Source: Bacteroidota bacterium
Lineage (GTDB): Bacteria; Bacteroidota; Bacteroidia; Chitinophagales; UBA8649
Length of the DNA stretch: 42,964 nucleotides
Reading direction: 5' to 3'
NCBI GenBank assembly: GCA_002862745.1
Contig: PKDX01000019.1
Span: 1-42,964 of the forward strand
Position numbers and translations under genes: made by a program. Positions 1 to 7,852 of the stretch are shown piece after piece. Within the stretch, counting starts at the first letter, position 1. Each line of letters begins with the position of its first letter. The notes beneath the pieces were generated by a model. It searched no databases, was not told the origin of the DNA, and saw only the letters and a program-made list of their open reading frames with translations.

Positions 1-1752
1 AATATTGTTCCAGCCGATAACCTGCGATAAGCCTACGTTGTACTTCTCAGCAATCACGCTTAATACCTCGCCAGACTTCACCGTATGAATCACCTTAGAC
101 GACGAGGACGAAGAAGATGACGAACTGCTTGAGGAAGCCGTTCGATTATCTGAATAAACTGTCAGTCGCTGACCTATTGCTAGTATTGACTCTTCGGTTA
201 GACCGTTCCAAGCCATAAGCTTAGAGAGCCCAACATCGTATTGCTCAGCGATACTACCCAAAAACTCTCCCTCTTCTACGACATGCGTAATGCTTTGATT
301 TGAATTCGAAGCGCTTGAACTATTGCTAGTCGACACAGCGCTACCAGACTCTACTGTTGGGGGTGAATGAGCGCGGATGGTTGTATTGGAAGTAGTAACT
401 TCTTGGGTCGTTGTACTTGTAGCAGCAACCTCTAGAGTTTGAAATGCTAGAAGGCGTTCTGCTTGCGCTTCTCTAAAAGCCTCTACGTCAACTTCTGTGG
501 ATTGAGATGTCCCTTCATTTAGAGCAATAAGCAGGGCCTCTCCTAACATGTCGGCCTTAAGGCGATATCCTTTAGGTTTCAAAGAGATAAGATCAAGATT
601 GGCCAATCTTCTCGATTTCCAATCTAAAATTCTAGTCCTTCCCCCAGAAGCCCAAAACCAATCATACAATAGGCAGTCCTTCTCTTTTGCTATCGCATGA
701 AGCAAGGCTGAATACTCTTCGGTTACCGCTACATTTTCTTGTTTACTGCGATACATATCTTGACCTGACACCAATAAAATGGCTGCATTGGGACATGCAC
801 GGTTGACCTTAGCAATCGTTCGGCTTATGTTTTTCTTGGTGAAAGGACCTAAGACATCTCGCCCACTTAGTTCGGCCATGGAAAAATCAAGGATGATCAA
901 ATCTGGATTAAGTGCCGATAACTGGGCACTGAACAATTCTGCATTAAGTATTCCTGCATACCCAGAACCTTTAACGCCTAGAGAATGATAGACTAGTCCA
1001 GAATCTTCAGCAGAAAGAAGGTTAGCCCCATGAAAAATAAAACCTGATTGACTTTGTGCCGATTTTTGACACATCAAGGTAAACTGGCGTTCGAATGGGG
1101 GTATGAGCGCTTCTAAGTAACCTAAATCTGTATTCATTGAAGAGGGCTGAATAAGGACGGTATCTTCGCCAGAAACCCACAAAACATCGAAACTATTGCT
1201 TGGCTCACAAAATATCTGAAGCCTCATAGGCCGTTGAGGAAGCTTTTCTTGAAATTCAAAAGAAATCTGAGCATTTTCATCAGCTGTTTTAGCCACCATG
1301 CCGGACACCCCTCTAGGAATGGACGGTGTCGTTCTACTGGCAATATCATATCGCCATGCCCCTTTATGACTGCTGGTGTAGTATACTGAACTAAAGGTGC
1401 ACGCAATCGAATGGGGTTGAACCATTCCCCAGCCGCCATCGCCAGCTTCTTCCTGAAGAATTTCTTGTAAGTGTCCAGTGAACCTATCCGCTTGAACATG
1501 CTCGTCGCCAAAGTGAGCAATAACGAATGCATTGCTATCCGCATTATTCCAAGCTTCTCTCACATGAGTAAGTGCACTATCTGAATAACACTGGATGACA
1601 TTCGCTTCAGGATGAAGGAAAGGGTAGTCATCGGCGCGTGAAAAGCTTCCTTGAGCCCAGGCAGAATTGGCCGACAAGACAGAGCATCCAACGACCATTA
1701 ATAAAGAGGAAGCTAGGCTCCTATGAGGTGACGGTTGAGTATATTTCTCCAT
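1..1752 (-). CDS. LysM protein with degenerate SGNH/GDSL-like domain (partial, C-terminus beyond left edge)
   Basis: I translated this by hand; it is open for 584 codons from ATG at 1752 to the window edge. Residues 1-36 look like a signal peptide ending near SANSAWAQ, so the product is probably exported. Residues about 75-410 resemble the SGNH-hydrolase-like domain common in Bacteroidota LysM proteins: a GDxHxQAD-type block, a QL..L.PDLIIL block and a KGYRLKADMLGEALL block. A Thr/Ser-rich linker leads to one LysM repeat (about 488-531), a run of Ser (about 538-551) and the start of a second LysM (from about 555). The SGNH catalytic residues are replaced: Ser by Glu84, Asn by Ala293, and the His position near Asp387 by Ser390. 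It is therefore probably a peptidoglycan-binding pseudoenzyme. Domain family is fairly sure; role is unknown. A partner SGNH enzyme or MBOAT acyltransferase could lie to the left, which I cannot see. Confidence 0.85.
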   Translation of the reverse strand, partial: MEKYTQPSPHRSLASSLLMVVGCSVLSANSAWAQGSFSRADDYPFLHPEANVIQCYSDSALTHVREAWNNADSNAFVIAHFGDEHVQADRFTGHLQEILQEEAGDGGWGMVQPHSIACTFSSVYYTSSHKGAWRYDIASRTTPSIPRGVSGMVAKTADENAQISFEFQEKLPQRPMRLQIFCEPSNSFDVLWVSGEDTVLIQPSSMNTDLGYLEALIPPFERQFTLMCQKSAQSQSGFIFHGANLLSAEDSGLVYHSLGVKGSGYAGILNAELFSAQLSALNPDLIILDFSMAELSGRDVLGPFTKKNISRTIAKVNRACPNAAILLVSGQDMYRSKQENVAVTEEYSALLHAIAKEKDCLLYDWFWASGGRTRILDWKSRRLANLDLISLKPKGYRLKADMLGEALLIALNEGTSQSTEVDVEAFREAQAERLLAFQTLEVAATSTTTQEVTTSNTTIRAHSPPTVESGSAVSTSNSSSASNSNQSITHVVEEGEFLGSIAEQYDVGLSKLMAWNGLTEESILAIGQRLTVYSDNRTASSSSSSSSSSSSSKVIHTVKSGEVLSVIAEKYNVGLSQVIGWNNI

Positions 1753-2005
1753 AATATAAAGTTCTCTAAAATATCGCAAGCTTAGGTCCCCTGCATCTCC
1801 ACAAAGTTGGATTTGATGTCCATGAGAATCTACAAAGCCATTGTCCAGCGAAACAAAATGATTGAAACAAATGAAAACACGCCAAAAACGAATACCTGAA
1901 CAAAAAAGTATGATAGTCCTTCTTAGAAAAGCACAGCATATTGTTTGTTTCGATAGATTGTTGTATCTTCGCCTACCCATAAAAAGGGGATAATAATCAT
2001 TCATC
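1753..2005. other. Divergent intergenic region between LysM gene and rpmH
   Basis: This is the longest stretch without a gene (253 bases). It is A/T-rich and separates the leftward LysM gene from the rightward rpmH-rnpA pair, so it must hold promoters for both. I can support a candidate rpmH promoter at its right end (1941-1971). For the leftward gene there is only a weak TATTTTAG box at 1766-1773 (minus strand) with no good -33 partner. I see no repeat, RNA gene or convincing small ORF. Confidence 0.6.
1941..1971 (+). promoter_or_regulatory. Candidate Bacteroidota-type promoter for rpmH-rnpA
   Basis: TTG at 1941-1943 is followed after 20 bases by TATCTTCG (1964-1971). This resembles the phylum's consensus TTG-N19-TAnnTTTG with one mismatch in the -7 box. 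It would start transcription near 1978, about 28 bases before the rpmH ATG. It is a match by eye only. Confidence 0.45.
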
Positions 2006-2161
2006 ATGAAAAGAACATTTCAGCCTTCGAGAAGAAAACGTAAAAACAAGCACGGTTTCCGTGAGCGTATGCTAAGTAAAGGAGGTCGAAAAGTTGTTGC
2101 CTCCCGCCGTGCCAAAGGAAGAAAAAAACTCACCGTATCCGACGAAAAACGTCTTAAGTAG
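2006..2161 (+). CDS. rpmH: 50S ribosomal protein L34
   Basis: This is a 51-residue ORF starting [19 protein letters not shown], the standard L34 opening, followed by the conserved [19 protein letters not shown] region and ending DEKRLK. L34 is a small basic protein of the large ribosomal subunit that contacts 23S rRNA. Length and composition are normal for the family. It is the first gene of the classical rpmH-rnpA pair, with a candidate promoter just upstream. Its 3' part (2094-2161) is also read in another frame as the start of rnpA. Confidence 0.97.
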   Translation: MKRTFQPSRRKRKNKHGFRERMLSKGGRKVVASRRAKGRKKLTVSDEKRLK

Positions 2162-2534
2162 ACACTACAGTCTAAAGAGTACTCTTTTGTGGGGTAAGCT
2201 ATTGTCTACGGGCACCCGAATTAGAAAGGGTCCTTTCACTATCATTTTCATTCCCTACCATGAATTCAACATTGGATTCAGCGTTCCTAAGCGATTTTTT
2301 GCCAAAGCGCATAGTCGTAACCGGGTGAAACGTTTGTTAAGAGAAGCAAGCGCAAGCCTTCTATCTCATTATCCTGACTTACCTAAGGCGGCCATCATTG
2401 TAAAGTATGGAAACAAAAAGAATCCTCCACTTACCTTGAAGACGGCCGTTGATTCGCTAGCTCCCTTATTTCTAGAAGTAAAGAATTCAAATCAAGCGAA
2501 TGTCCAGCCTCGAGAAGAACAGGGCAAAGGCTGA
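2094..2534 (+). CDS. rnpA: Ribonuclease P protein component
   Basis: The product is the protein subunit of RNase P, which with the M1 RNA removes 5' leaders from pre-tRNAs. The domain begins near residue 24 (YSLKST..) and contains a phenylalanine-rich beta region, [24 protein letters not shown] (residues about 62-85) with the RNR signature, and a KYG..KNPPL segment. Family identity is firm. The start is unusual: a stop at 2073-2075 closes the frame upstream, and no ATG occurs before the domain. The only usual start codons are TTG 2094 and GTG 2109, both inside rpmH. TTG 2094 has AAAGGAGG about 8 bases upstream, so I chose it. The C-terminal tail after about residue 128 is not conserved. Confidence 0.93.
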   Translation: MLPPAVPKEEKNSPYPTKNVLSRHYSLKSTLLWGKLLSTGTRIRKGPFTIIFIPYHEFNIGFSVPKRFFAKAHSRNRVKRLLREASASLLSHYPDLPKAAIIVKYGNKKNPPLTLKTAVDSLAPLFLEVKNSNQANVQPREEQGKG

Positions 2535-2545
2535 ACCTAGGTTTC

Positions 2546-3661
2546 CTAATTAAAAAGCGTCTCTACTGGGACGTAAGGAAGATTAAAGGCTTCTGCTACT
2601 CCCTCATAGACCACCTTGCCCTGAACGACATTCAGTCCTTTCAACAAGTCTTTACGCTTGGAGCACGCTTCTTTCCACCCATTATTGGCTAAATCTATTA
2701 CATAGGGAAGGGTTGCGTTAGTTAATGCCATCGTCGAAGTATAAGGAACAGCGCCTGGCATATTCGCTACGCAATAATGTACCACGTCATCAATGATATA
2801 CGTAGGGTCTTCGTGCGTCGTTGGCTTACATGTTTCTATGCATCCACCTTGATCCACTGCTACATCAACTAGAACTGCGCCCTTGTGCATTTGGGGTAGC
2901 ATATCCCTTGTGATAAGGTTTGGAGCCTTTGCCCCAGGAATCAGCACAGCACCTATAATTAAATCCATTCGTGGAATCAATTCTCTAATGGTCATTTCAG
3001 TAGAAAAACGAGTAATTACATTGGAAGGCATTACATCATTAAGGTAGCGCAATCGGTCCAGGTTTATATCTAAGATGGTCACCATGGCCCCCAAGCCCGC
3101 GGCCATTCGGGCAGCCTGTGCTCCCACTACTCCTCCACCGAGAACCAGTACTCGGCCTGGCTCAACACCTGGCACTCCTCCCAACAAAACGCCTTTTCCC
3201 ATTACAGGTTTCTCCAAGTATTTTGCGCCTTGTTGAACGGACATTCTTCCCGCCACTTCACTCATCGGGATGAGCAGTGGCAAGGCGCCTTGGTCATTTT
3301 CGATCGTTTCATAGGCTAAGCACACTGCCTTTGACTTGATACAGGCGTGGGTTAAAGGCTCACTTGACGCAAAGTGGAAATAGGTAAAGATGAGCTGGTC
3401 CTCACGCAAAAGACCATATTCTTCTTCAATGGGTTCTTTTACCTTCACAATCATCTCTGCTTCAGCATAGACACTTTCTATTGTGGGGGCAATAGATGCT
3501 CCAGCATCCACATAGTCTTGATCGCTAAATCCACTGCCTATTCCCGCCTGCGTTTGTACGCGCACTGCGTGGCCTCTTTTTACCAATTCCAACACACCGC
3601 CAGGAGTAACAGCCACCCGGTTTTCGTTGTTTTTAATTTCTTTAGGTACCCCAATATTCAT
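2546..3661 (-). CDS. ald: Alanine dehydrogenase
   Basis: This 371-residue enzyme should interconvert L-alanine and pyruvate plus ammonia with NAD. It begins MNIGVPKEIKNNENRVAVTP, the conserved N-terminal substrate-domain motif. VKVKEP (catalytic Lys) and TYFHFASS (catalytic His) follow, then a nucleotide-binding VLGGGVVGAQAA segment near residue 173. Length matches single-chain Ald; the related transhydrogenase alpha subunit is less likely because the C-terminus GVAEAFNLPYV is Ald-like. I took ATG 3661; a TTG two codons upstream (3667) is possible. It lies 30 bases downstream of the GNAT-like gene and converges on rnpA with an 11-base gap, so it may be the last gene of a long leftward operon. 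Confidence 0.95.
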   Translation of the reverse strand: MNIGVPKEIKNNENRVAVTPGGVLELVKRGHAVRVQTQAGIGSGFSDQDYVDAGASIAPTIESVYAEAEMIVKVKEPIEEEYGLLREDQLIFTYFHFASSEPLTHACIKSKAVCLAYETIENDQGALPLLIPMSEVAGRMSVQQGAKYLEKPVMGKGVLLGGVPGVEPGRVLVLGGGVVGAQAARMAAGLGAMVTILDINLDRLRYLNDVMPSNVITRFSTEMTIRELIPRMDLIIGAVLIPGAKAPNLITRDMLPQMHKGAVLVDVAVDQGGCIETCKPTTHEDPTYIIDDVVHYCVANMPGAVPYTSTMALTNATLPYVIDLANNGWKEACSKRKDLLKGLNVVQGKVVYEGVAEAFNLPYVPVETLFN

Positions 3662-3691
3662 AACCAAAATTTTCTCAATATTAAAAAAGAT

Positions 3692-4843
3692 TTATCGAAA
3701 TGCCTGCCTCGTATTTTCTGTGTCCAATTCAACGGATTGGGTAAAGGATTTCATTAGATATCGCATGGACCTTCGCCGATGATAAACGGCTGATGCCATT
3801 GCATTTGGCTGAGCCCCCACATTCGACTTTGCTTGTTGTGACGTTCTCCCGTAGCAAACCATGTCTTTTTTATGTTCTATACCCAACTCAACTAAGTCGT
3901 ATAAAATTCTATGATAAGCTTTGAATCTTCGTGCTCTTTTGTGATTGAGTCCAATTAAATGAGCATGAATCCTGTTATCATCTTCAAACCAGGAGATCCA
4001 TCCAATGACCTCGTCGCCGACAGAATATGTTCGCAGTTTGGGAAGACTCGAAGAAGTGTTTCTTTCTATCTGAAAATACGCAGGCGACATCAGCTGAATG
4101 TAGAAGTCTACAGCCAACATAATGTTTATGTAAAGCGGATACATTGCCTCCGTCGGCGCCTCGCTCCAGTTGCTGTAATCGATTACTTGCAGGTCCTTAC
4201 TCCGCTCGGCTACCTGATTATACTTTGTTCGGTATTTGGCTCGCAATGCCCCAGCATAATCCTCCATAGTGGAAAAGCGTGTAACATTCTCCAAAATCAT
4301 GTCAGGTTCTGATGGTGTCATGAAAAAACCGCGTTCTTTTAGACTATCAACCATCCAAGAGTCGGTTGTTGTGTAAATATCCTTAATCAATAATCCATCA
4401 TAGGGTATCAAACCATTTTGTAACTGGCTAAGTAAATATTGGTAGGCACCCTTCTTTTGCTCTTGGGTCATTTCTCCGGAAAAAACCAAGCCATTGTCGC
4501 CTGTGGTAAAGATGCTTCCCAAAGACAATATCCTCCATTGAATCGGACGGACTACGAGGTCATATACCTTTGAGGGCAACCACCTCATGGGCCGAAAGTT
4601 ATCTAACCGTTCTCCGCTAAAAGGCATCCTTTGGAGATACGCCCGTGCCAATAGGGTGTCGCCATCATAGACTGCACAGATAAAGTGTTCCATTGCTGGA
4701 TTGCTTTGAGCTAAATGAGTGAGGTAATCCACTTCTTGAAAGGGAAGTTTCTCAGCCACTAGGTCGCTGTGGTTCGACGCAAAATCCTGAACAGATAAGA
4801 CGGATACTGATTGGTCCTTATATTGAAGAGAAGCATTGCCCAT
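3692..4843 (-). CDS. GNAT/FemAB-like acyltransferase of unknown substrate
   Basis: The product is a 383-residue soluble protein without signal peptide or membrane segment. The C-terminal half (residues about 215-370) has the fold pattern of a GNAT or FemAB-like acyltransferase: IGWISWFEDDNRIHAHLIGL, then HKRARRFKAYHRILYDLVELG, then a YGRTSQQAKSNVGAQP motif typical of proteins annotated as GNAT family or peptidoglycan-biosynthesis-related in Bacteroidota. The N-terminal half may be a second, degenerate acyltransferase domain. The acceptor cannot be told from sequence. It sits between rlmN (24 bases upstream) and ald (30 bases downstream), so co-transcription is likely. Family assignment is moderate; function is inferred. 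Confidence 0.6.
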   Translation of the reverse strand: MGNASLQYKDQSVSVLSVQDFASNHSDLVAEKLPFQEVDYLTHLAQSNPAMEHFICAVYDGDTLLARAYLQRMPFSGERLDNFRPMRWLPSKVYDLVVRPIQWRILSLGSIFTTGDNGLVFSGEMTQEQKKGAYQYLLSQLQNGLIPYDGLLIKDIYTTTDSWMVDSLKERGFFMTPSEPDMILENVTRFSTMEDYAGALRAKYRTKYNQVAERSKDLQVIDYSNWSEAPTEAMYPLYINIMLAVDFYIQLMSPAYFQIERNTSSSLPKLRTYSVGDEVIGWISWFEDDNRIHAHLIGLNHKRARRFKAYHRILYDLVELGIEHKKDMVCYGRTSQQAKSNVGAQPNAMASAVYHRRRSMRYLMKSFTQSVELDTENTRQAFR

Positions 4844-4867
4844 GTCTATGGTAACAACCTTTTTAAG

Positions 4868-5941
4868 TCATTGTTTTTTTCCTGCCAGCTGACCGCAAGC
4901 AGCATCGATATCATGGCCGCGACTTCGTCGGATATGCGCCTCTAACCCATTGTCTGTCAATATTTCTAAAAACCGGCGTGAACGTGTTGGCGTTGATCGT
5001 TCTAAGGACACTCCCTTCACCGAATTGTACTCAATAAGATTGATGAAGCAAGGAAATTCTTTAGCAATCTTAATAAGATTCCTCGCATCCTCTTCTGAAT
5101 CATTGAACTTTTGAAAGAGGATATACTCCAGCGTTACTTTTCGTTTCGTGTGAGCATAAAATTCCTTGATAGAATCCACCACTTCTTCAATAGGATTGCT
5201 TTTGTTAATGTCCATAATTTGAGCTCGCTTGGCATTGGTGGCTGCATGGAGAGACCATGCCAAATTAAACTTACTGCCGCGTTTCGCTAGTTTCCTAATG
5301 CCTCGAGCAATACCCACTGTAGAGAGCGTAATACGCCTTGAAGCCATATTCATCGCTTCTTCGGCTGTAAGAATTTCTGTAGCTCGAAACACTTCTTCCA
5401 AATTGAGCAAGGGTTCTCCCATCCCCATAAACACAATATTTGTGAGTCCTCTTCCAAATTGATCTAGAGCAAGCTCATTCAAGCCTCTAACTTGATCTAC
5501 AATTTCAGAAAAGTCCAAATTGCGATCGCGCTTAAGTTGTCCTGTGGCACAAAATGAACAATGAAGAGAGCAACCAACTTGAGAGGAAATACAGGCCGTA
5601 ATCCGCTTACTTGTTGGAATGATAACCCCTTCAACCGTCCGACCATCGTGGAGAGTAAAGCCAACTTTAATCGTCCCATCTTGACTTTTCTGGACAATAT
5701 CTACTTCTGCAATGTGAAACACAAACGACTCCTCAAGCCTGGCCCGAAGACTTTGGGGAAGATTTGTCATCATATCAAAATGATCTGCTCCTTTAATCCA
5801 AAGCCATTCAAAAATCTGCTTGGCTCTAAAATGAGGCTCATTGTATTGCTCAAGCCATTGAGCTAAGTCTTCGCGAGCCATCGTGCGAATATTTATCTTC
5901 GGTACAGGCATGCTATTTGCTGGTGGGTTTACCGTATCCAT
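4868..5941 (-). CDS. rlmN: Dual-specificity 23S rRNA A2503 / tRNA A37 C2-methyltransferase
   Basis: RlmN is a radical-SAM enzyme that methylates C2 of A2503 in 23S rRNA and A37 of certain tRNAs. The 357-residue product has CSLHCSFCATG (CxxxCxxC cluster, near residue 125), the preceding SSQVG, VFMGMGEPLLN (SAM binding), the ITLSTVG motif and the LAWSLHA motif. The C-terminal Cys of DIDAACGQLAG (methyl-carrier/acid-base Cys) is intact. Length is normal. Its first 13 bases overlap the 3' end of the EnvC-like gene, which indicates one transcript with the envelope genes upstream. Assignment is secure. Confidence 0.97.
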   Translation of the reverse strand: MDTVNPPANSMPVPKINIRTMAREDLAQWLEQYNEPHFRAKQIFEWLWIKGADHFDMMTNLPQSLRARLEESFVFHIAEVDIVQKSQDGTIKVGFTLHDGRTVEGVIIPTSKRITACISSQVGCSLHCSFCATGQLKRDRNLDFSEIVDQVRGLNELALDQFGRGLTNIVFMGMGEPLLNLEEVFRATEILTAEEAMNMASRRITLSTVGIARGIRKLAKRGSKFNLAWSLHAATNAKRAQIMDINKSNPIEEVVDSIKEFYAHTKRKVTLEYILFQKFNDSEEDARNLIKIAKEFPCFINLIEYNSVKGVSLERSTPTRSRRFLEILTDNGLEAHIRRSRGHDIDAACGQLAGKKQ

Positions 5942-7152
5942 GCTTCTGGATTTAGCTTAACACTGTTCTTCCAAATTTCCAAGTGTATTCTTGGAGAAAG
6001 GGCTCCCAATCCCTCGCCATAAACCGATCCAATAACCTGACCTGAAGAAAGAGCTTGACCCCTTGAAACCATGGGCCTAGATAGATTGCTATATACAGTG
6101 AAATATGGGCCATGTTGTACAATCACAGTCCAGTGAACATTGGTCATTTCAAAAACACGGGATACTTTTCCATTGTACAAAACACGCACTTCTTCATTTG
6201 GCCTTGTTTCAATATCTATTCCATTGCTTTGGATAAGTAGTGAGGGCATATCCGGATGACTTACTTGGCCAAAACGGGTAACGATACGTCCGTTGTTCAC
6301 CGGCCATGGAAAACGCCCCTTGTTGGCTGCAAAAGAATTTGCTAATTCAACGTCTACCGGGTCGGGCGCGGTCAAGCTGGCCTGCCTTTCTCGCGCATTC
6401 CGTGCTTCCTCTTCTAAAATCTCTTTGAGCCGAAGATCTAGGGCGCTGATGTTGGCCTGGATCTCCGCTTTAATCTTTTGCTGTCGAGCCATATCGTTTT
6501 CCAATACGAGCAAGGTAGCGTTATACTGATCTTCCGATGCCTTGAGAAGGCGTTGTTCTTCAAGAAGTTCGGCTTGCTTGGCTTCTAAAACTGTTATTTG
6601 TGCCTTTACCTCATTACGGAGTAAAACTAAATAGTCTTGAATTTCTTGTAATGCACGCATTTTGTAATTCAACACCCGAGATAAATTTCCCATAAACCGA
6701 TAGCGCTGAAAAACATCTTCAAATGAGGTAGAGGACAAAACATACATTGACCGGGTCTGTGAAACTCGATAACGATAGGCCATTCGAACAGCACCGGCAC
6801 AATTTCCTTTAAGTCGTTCATATTCATTCCTGGTTTTGTTCTCCTCTTCTTGCAAGGAGTCTAGGCTGTAGGCTAATTGAAAACTATCCTGCCGGAGGAG
6901 ACTAACCAAGGAGTCTTGAATTTGCCGCTGAGTGTTGAGTAACCTTAATTGATTAATCGTCACTTGTTGTTGGCTTTGAAGGCGTTGTATTTCTCCCTCT
7001 AAATTTGCTAAATCACTTCGTAGTTTATCCTGCTTGCTCACAATGGATGATGAAGTCTCAGGCTCTTGTGCATGCAACCAACCAGCCACCCAAACCAAGC
7101 CCACCACACAGAAAAGAAAGCTAAAAAACAGGCTATGGTTGAATGACTTCAT
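5929..7152 (-). CDS. EnvC-like murein hydrolase activator (coiled coil plus degenerate LytM domain)
   Basis: The product starts MKSFNHSLFF with a signal peptide ending near WLHAQ, followed by a long coiled coil (residues about 35-275, rich in Gln, Glu, Leu and Arg). It ends in an M23/LytM domain (about 280-407). The LytM zinc ligands are missing: NGIDI replaces HxGIDI, YSNL replaces YxHL, and RIHLEIW carries Arg at the first His of HxH. That is the EnvC/NlpD pattern of proteins that activate amidases at the septum rather than cut peptidoglycan. I chose ATG 7152 because the signal peptide starts there; an upstream start (7182) only adds ten residues inside the DUF4292 gene. It overlaps that gene by 20 bases. 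Confidence 0.88.
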   Translation of the reverse strand: MKSFNHSLFFSFLFCVVGLVWVAGWLHAQEPETSSSIVSKQDKLRSDLANLEGEIQRLQSQQQVTINQLRLLNTQRQIQDSLVSLLRQDSFQLAYSLDSLQEEENKTRNEYERLKGNCAGAVRMAYRYRVSQTRSMYVLSSTSFEDVFQRYRFMGNLSRVLNYKMRALQEIQDYLVLLRNEVKAQITVLEAKQAELLEEQRLLKASEDQYNATLLVLENDMARQQKIKAEIQANISALDLRLKEILEEEARNARERQASLTAPDPVDVELANSFAANKGRFPWPVNNGRIVTRFGQVSHPDMPSLLIQSNGIDIETRPNEEVRVLYNGKVSRVFEMTNVHWTVIVQHGPYFTVYSNLSRPMVSRGQALSSGQVIGSVYGEGLGALSPRIHLEIWKNSVKLNPEAWIR

Positions 7153-7852
7153 AGGATGAAGGTACTTCAAAAGGAAGGTCATAGGGCCCTTTCTTTTCCA
7201 AGGAATTTGTGGATAGAGAAACTTCTAAGCCCTCTGCTTGGATAATCAAGGTGCGATCTTTGGCCCAAAGCCCTCCTTCTAATTCTCCGACATTCATCCA
7301 TTGAAGCGCAGCCCATTGCTCAATAGAGGGCTCATAAACTTCTAGGTAATTTACCCCTAGAGTATCCGATGCAATAATCTTAACCATCAATCCCGCCGGA
7401 GACAACCATAGAGAGTCTTCTTTTTGAAAATCGTCTTGCTGTAATACCGCACCAAACATCCAAGACATCATCAAATCATAATCACTAATGGCTGGCAACC
7501 CAAGGGCGTCAAGTCCAGCTATAGACCCCGAATAATAGGTCCGTTCCAAGCGATTAAGCGCTTGTACTGAATCTCTGGAAAACAAAATCCGAGCCCCCTC
7601 AAATCCAAACTTGGTAAACTGTCCCCAAACCCTGTCGCCACCATTGGTTCTAAACTTTGCTTTAAATCGCTGTTGCTGATTATCGTAGAGAATAGTGGCC
7701 GAGGTGGTCATCTCTAGTGTATCCAAACCCTTTAGCCAGTTGGTCTCTAAAGAAGCAGGCTGCCGCCGTTGCTTAAGTACCTTACACTGAGGCATCAATA
7801 AACCCGCAACGAACACTAAGAGTAGCGCACCATATGATATACTTTGACGCAT
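7133..7852 (-). CDS. DUF4292 family lipoprotein
   Basis: This 239-residue protein opens with a signal sequence (MRQSISYGALLLVFVAGLL) and a lipobox-like LMPQC, so it is probably lipid-anchored after cleavage at Cys23. The body is beta-rich (TSATILYDNQQQRFKAKFR, GFEGARILFSRDSVQALNR, GLMVKIIASDTL), matching the DUF4292 family of Bacteroidota, which structurally recalls LolA/LolB-type lipoprotein carriers; that functional hint is inference. In many Bacteroidota a DUF4292 gene sits between a TPR gene and an M23/EnvC gene, as here. Its start codon overlaps the TPR gene's stop by one base. Function is unknown. Confidence 0.8.
   Translation of the reverse strand: MRQSISYGALLLVFVAGLLMPQCKVLKQRRQPASLETNWLKGLDTLEMTTSATILYDNQQQRFKAKFRTNGGDRVWGQFTKFGFEGARILFSRDSVQALNRLERTYYSGSIAGLDALGLPAISDYDLMMSWMFGAVLQQDDFQKEDSLWLSPAGLMVKIIASDTLGVNYLEVYEPSIEQWAALQWMNVGELEGGLWAKDRTLIIQAEGLEVSLSTNSLEKKGPYDLPFEVPSSYEVIQP

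Noticed and set aside
779-988. Plus-strand ORF inside the LysM gene
   Set aside because: It lies wholly antisense to the continuous 584-codon LysM/SGNH frame and has no recognisable domain.
2531-2545. Palindrome AACCTAGGTT between rnpA and ald as a bidirectional terminator
   Set aside because: The arms are only five bases with no loop and no T-run on the rnpA side; too weak to call.
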